DNA from: SSF14 sp046331245 | GTDB taxonomy: Bacteria > Actinomycetota > Acidimicrobiia > Acidimicrobiales > Microtrichaceae | Reading direction: 5' to 3' | Length of the DNA stretch: 64,000 bases | Assembly (NCBI GenBank): GCA_046331245.1 | Contig: JAXLRH010000005.1 | Coordinates: 186,001-250,000, forward strand | Shown here: piece after piece, positions 61,480-64,000 of the stretch | Layout: each line of letters starts with the position of its first letter | Numbering within the stretch: the first letter of the stretch is position 1 | The notes under the pieces: model-generated | Seen by the model: the letters and a program-made list of their open reading frames with translations, nothing else | What the model was told of the DNA's origin: nothing | Databases searched by the model: none | Program-made: the position numbers and the translations under genes

Positions 61480-62177
61480 GCCGCGCCTCCCCACCGGTAG
61501 CCGATCCCCCACACCGTGGTGATGCGGCGCGGGTTGCCGGCGTCGACCTCGATCTTCTCGCGGAGCCGGCGCACGTGGACGGTGACGGTGGACGAGTCGC
61601 CGAAGCTGTAGCCCCACACCGACTGCAGCAGGTCCTCCCGGCGGAAGGCCCGCCCCGGGTGGCGCATCATGAACACCAGCAGCTCGAACTCCCGGGCCGT
61701 GAGCGCCACCGGCTCGCCACCGACGGTCGCCTGCCGTCCGGCGACGTCGACCACGAGGTCGTCGTCCACCAGCTCGGACGGCGTGCCGGGCACCGCGCCC
61801 GCCAGCGGACCGCTGGCCCGGCGCAGCACGGCCTTCACGCGGGCGGTGAGCTCCTTGGCCGAGAACGGTTTGGCGACGTAGTCGTCGGCGCCGAGCTCGA
61901 GGCCGATCACGCGGTCGCTCTCGGAGCCCTTCGCCGTGAGCATGATCACCGGCGTCGGCGACGCGGCGCGCAGCCGGCGGCACACCTCGAGCCCGTCCAT
62001 GCCGGGCAGCATCAGGTCGAGGACGACGAGCATGGGCGGGTCGGCGAGCGCCCGGTCGAGCGCCTCGGCGCCGTCGGACACCGTCTCGGTCGCGTAGCCC
62101 TCCAGCTGCAGGTAGCGGCTCACCACCTCGGCGACGTTCGGATCGTCGTCGACGATGAGGATGCGATCGGGAGCCAC
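61476..62177 (-). CDS. OmpR/PhoB-type response regulator
   Basis: The 233-residue protein has a receiver domain (LIVDDDPNVAEVV with acidic pair, VVLDLMLPGMDGLEV with phospho-Asp, ELGADDYVAKPF with lysine) and a C-terminal winged-helix domain (LTAREFELLVFMMRHPGRAFRREDLLQSVWGYSFGDSSTVTVHVRRLREKIE). It pairs with the coupled sensor kinase. GTG 62177 is the start; TACGCT is 6 bases upstream. Its targets may include the glycan cluster on either side. Confidence 0.95.
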   Translation of the reverse strand: MAPDRILIVDDDPNVAEVVSRYLQLEGYATETVSDGAEALDRALADPPMLVVLDLMLPGMDGLEVCRRLRAASPTPVIMLTAKGSESDRVIGLELGADDYVAKPFSAKELTARVKAVLRRASGPLAGAVPGTPSELVDDDLVVDVAGRQATVGGEPVALTAREFELLVFMMRHPGRAFRREDLLQSVWGYSFGDSSTVTVHVRRLREKIEVDAGNPRRITTVWGIGYRWGGAA

Positions 62178-62183
62178 GGGCTC

Positions 62184-62189
62184 AGCGTA
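62184..62189 (-). promoter_or_regulatory. -10 hexamer TACGCT, leaderless promoter of the two-component operon
   Basis: Minus-strand TACGCT is 6 bases before GTG 62177. Confidence 0.6.
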
Positions 62190-62287
62190 GGTGCCGACCG
62201 CCGAGCCGCCCCGCCCGCACCCCTCCCCGAGGCGAGTGTTTCGAATTCCGTAAGCGCCGGGCAGTACCTGGGAATGCAACGACACCG

Positions 62288-62293
62288 TATGGT
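62288..62293 (+). promoter_or_regulatory. -10 hexamer TATGGT of the TIGR04282 operon
   Basis: TATGGT ends 7 bases before ATG 62301. GGAGG lies directly between hexamer and start and would suit a start at ATG 62307 as well. Confidence 0.5.
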
Positions 62294-62300
62294 CCGGAGG

Positions 62301-62906
62301 ATGTTCATGATCGTCATGGCGAAGGAGCCGGTGCCCGGTCGGGTGAAGACCCGCCTGTGCCCGCCGTGCGATCCCCAGGGGGCGGCCGACCTCGCCGCAG
62401 CCGCCCTCGCCGACACGCTCGACGCAGCGCTCGACAGCGGCGCCGACGAGGTGGTGCTCGCGCTCGACGGTCGGCCGGGCGACTGGTGCCCCGACGGCGT
62501 GCGGATCGTGCCGCAGTGCGACGGCACGTTCGACCGGCGCCTGGCCCACGCGTGGAGCACGGTGGGCGGTCCGGCGGTGCAGATCGGCATGGACACCCCG
62601 CAGGTGACGGGCGCGCTGCTCGACCACGCGATGGAGACGCTCACCTCACCCGGCACCGACGCCGTGCTGGGCGACGCGCACGACGGCGGCTGGTGGATCA
62701 TCGGCCTCCACTCGGCCGACCCCGCCGTCTTCGACGGCGTGCCGATGAGTCGACCCGACACCGGAGCGCTCCAACGGGCGCGCCTCGCGCAGCTCGGCCT
62801 GTCGGTGCGCGATCTCCCGTCCCTCACCGACGTCGACACGTTCGACGACGCGCTGGCGGTGGCCGCACTCGCTCCGACGACCCGATTCGCGCAGGTGATG
62901 GCATGA
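62301..62906 (+). CDS. TIGR04282/DUF2064 glycosyltransferase-like protein
   Basis: The 201-residue protein has MAKEPVPGRVKTRLCPPCDPQGAADLAAAALADTL at the start and VQIGMDTPQVTGALLDHAM and GDAHDGGWWIIGLH later, the conserved features of the DUF2064 GT-A-like nucleotidyltransferase/glycosyltransferase family. The substrate is unknown. Start 62301 or 62307 both possible: leaderless logic favours the first, GGAGG spacing the second. It overlaps the methyltransferase start by 4 bases. Confidence 0.85.
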   Translation: MFMIVMAKEPVPGRVKTRLCPPCDPQGAADLAAAALADTLDAALDSGADEVVLALDGRPGDWCPDGVRIVPQCDGTFDRRLAHAWSTVGGPAVQIGMDTPQVTGALLDHAMETLTSPGTDAVLGDAHDGGWWIIGLHSADPAVFDGVPMSRPDTGALQRARLAQLGLSVRDLPSLTDVDTFDDALAVAALAPTTRFAQVMA

Positions 62907-63502
62907 CCGCCGTCGTGAGCCGGGCCGCGCTGCACAGCCGCTGCGGCGAGGTGGTTCCGCTCGACGTCGAGAGCTGGCGCCGGCCGGCGGACGACGTGGA
63001 GATCGCCGTGCTCGCCGACCTCCAGGGGCCCGTGATGGACGTGGGGTGCGGCCCGGGCCGCATCGTCGCGGCGATCGCCGCCTCGGGCCGAATGGCGATG
63101 GGCGTCGACACGTCGCCCTCCGCCAGCGCCGAGGCCTCCCAGCGCGGCGTGGCCGTCCTCAACCGCTCGGTCTTCGACCCGCTCCCCGGGGAGGAGCGCT
63201 GGGGCGCGGTGGTGATGCTCGACGGCAACATCGGCATCGGAGGCGATCCTGTCGCGCTGCTGGCCCGCGCCCGCGAGCTGCTCGCTCCCGGCGGCACCGC
63301 GGTGGCCGAGGTCGGCGAGCCCGGGTCCGCCACCGACCGGCTGACGGTCCGCGTGCAGACGCCCGACGGCAACGGCCCGTGGTTTCCGTGGGCGCGCGTC
63401 TCGGCCGACCACATCGACGGCTGCTTCGTCGACGCGGGTCTGCGCCCGGCCGGCGTCGCCGCGTTCGGCGGCCGGTGGTTCGCGAGAGCGTTCAGACCGT
63501 GA
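62903..63502 (+). CDS. Class I SAM-dependent methyltransferase
   Basis: The 199-residue protein has the SAM-binding VMDVGCGPGRIVAAIAASG, the acidic MGVDTSPSA after strand 2, and MLDGNIGIGGDPVALLARARELLAPGGTAVAEV. The acceptor is not known. It is coupled to the transferase upstream (ATGA overlap) and to the oxidoreductase gene downstream (GTGA overlap). Confidence 0.85.
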   Translation: MTAVVSRAALHSRCGEVVPLDVESWRRPADDVEIAVLADLQGPVMDVGCGPGRIVAAIAASGRMAMGVDTSPSASAEASQRGVAVLNRSVFDPLPGEERWGAVVMLDGNIGIGGDPVALLARARELLAPGGTAVAEVGEPGSATDRLTVRVQTPDGNGPWFPWARVSADHIDGCFVDAGLRPAGVAAFGGRWFARAFRP

Positions 63503-64000
63503 CGACGCGAGGGCTGCACGAGCAGCGCACGGCAGCCCTCGTCGGCATCGCGCTGGGCATCGCGTTCACGTTGTGCTTCGCGACCGGTCTCCTCAGCCAT
63601 CTGATCCAGTACCCGCCGTCGTGGTTCGCCTGGCCCTCCCGCCCGGCCGGCCTCTACCGGATCACGCAAGGCGTGCACACGATCTGCGGGTTCGTGAGCA
63701 TCCCGCTCCTGCTCGCGAAGCTCTGGATCGTCTACCCGAAGCTGTTCGAGTGGCCCCCGGTGCGGTCGGTCGTGCACGGGCTCGAACGCCTCAGCCTGCT
63801 CCCCCTCGTCGGCGGCGGTCTGTTCATGGTGATGTCGGGCACGGCGAACGTGGCCCGGTGGTACCCGTGGACGTTCTTCTTTCCCACCGCCCACTACTGG
63901 GTCGCGTGGGTCACGTTCGGAGCGCTGGCGGTGCACCTCGGCGCGAAGTGGCTGATCGTCCGCGAGCAGGTCGGTCCTCGCAGCGAGGCGCGGCTCGACG
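63499..64000 (+). CDS. N-terminal membrane domain of a molybdopterin-type oxidoreductase (3' end outside window)
   Basis: From GTG 63499, which overlaps the methyltransferase stop, 167 residues are visible. They include four transmembrane helices with GIAFTLCFATGLLSHLIQYPPSWFAWPSRPAGLYRITQGVHTICGF, then KLWIVYPKLFEWPP, NVARWYPWTFFFPTAHYWVAWVTFGALAVHLGAKWLIVREQ. This arrangement with histidines in helices is the cytochrome b561-like anchor found at the start of actinobacterial molybdopterin-dependent oxidoreductases (sulfite-oxidase type). The catalytic domain would follow beyond 64000, so the identity is inferred from this anchor. Confidence 0.7.
   Translation, partial: MTTRGLHEQRTAALVGIALGIAFTLCFATGLLSHLIQYPPSWFAWPSRPAGLYRITQGVHTICGFVSIPLLLAKLWIVYPKLFEWPPVRSVVHGLERLSLLPLVGGGLFMVMSGTANVARWYPWTFFFPTAHYWVAWVTFGALAVHLGAKWLIVREQVGPRSEARLD

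Overview
The window is high-GC (roughly 70 %), densely packed DNA from an actinobacterium. No single gene settles the lineage. The combination of a WhiB regulator beside a PdtaS-type kinase, F420 biosynthesis (cofC/fbiD), DprE1 with the UbiA-type phosphoribosyltransferase, SCO1664/DUF3090 genes, DUF222-HNH genes, many acyl-CoA dehydrogenases and LytR-CpsA-Psr proteins fits an Acidimicrobiia-like member (my inference). I found no rRNA, no convincing tRNA, no insertion sequence and no CRISPR array. The longest gene-free stretch is about 175 bases (47686-47860).

Layout. 1-5.2 kb: 3' part of pdtaS, convergent whiB1, a glycerophosphodiesterase, a lipid kinase, and etfB-etfA ending at a clean hairpin. 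5.2-12.8 kb: an OmpA-like anchored protein, the histidine-phosphatase/DUF3090/SCO1664 operon, a family-5 uracil-DNA glycosylase, an FrhB-type iron-sulfur flavoprotein, a DUF2752 membrane protein and an acyl-CoA dehydrogenase behind a perfect palindrome. 12.8-17 kb: an LCP cell-wall ligase, tyrS and a LexA-boxed DUF222-HNH gene. 17.0-18.9 kb: an accessory run of five small genes, one resembling the Imm32 immunity family. 19-27.5 kb: an SCO6745-like protein, a pentapeptide-repeat protein overlapping a receptor-like Ser/Thr kinase, the SOS mutagenesis pair imuA-imuB behind a perfect LexA box, and a sulfotransferase. 27.4-35.5 kb: glycosyltransferases, a zinc metallopeptidase, a second acyl-CoA dehydrogenase, a GYF_2-like repeat protein and a nucleotide cyclase. 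35.6-43.9 kb: rnhB, gpsA/cofC (divergent), a PIG-L deacetylase, a reductase, metG and a frameshifted exonuclease. 44.1-53.1 kb: a giant PKD/glycine-rich lipoprotein and a complete sugar or glycerol-phosphate ABC importer. 53.1-56.2 kb: dprE1 and the phosphoribosyltransferase of decaprenyl-phospho-arabinose synthesis. 56.3-64.0 kb: an acyltransferase and a tightly packed set of GT2, GT-C-like membrane protein, SDR epimerase, two-component system, TIGR04282 transferase, methyltransferase and the start of a molybdopterin-type membrane oxidoreductase.

Working together. The ETF genes can take electrons from the two acyl-CoA dehydrogenases. cofC supplies F420 that the FrhB-type protein may use. UbiA/DprE1 and the LCP protein point to an elaborate polyprenyl-linked cell wall. 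Two perfect TCGAAC-N4-GTTCGA boxes mark a LexA/SOS regulon covering imuAB and the DUF222-HNH gene.

The most distinctive signal is regulatory. About seventeen genes carry a TANNNT -10 hexamer only 6-8 bases before their start codon, and at least five more at 9, so leaderless transcription is probably a main mode of expression here. The best candidate for an undescribed system is the 57.3-64.0 kb envelope-glycan/redox cluster. The STK-propeller/pentapeptide pair and the small-gene island at 17-19 kb also deserve attention.
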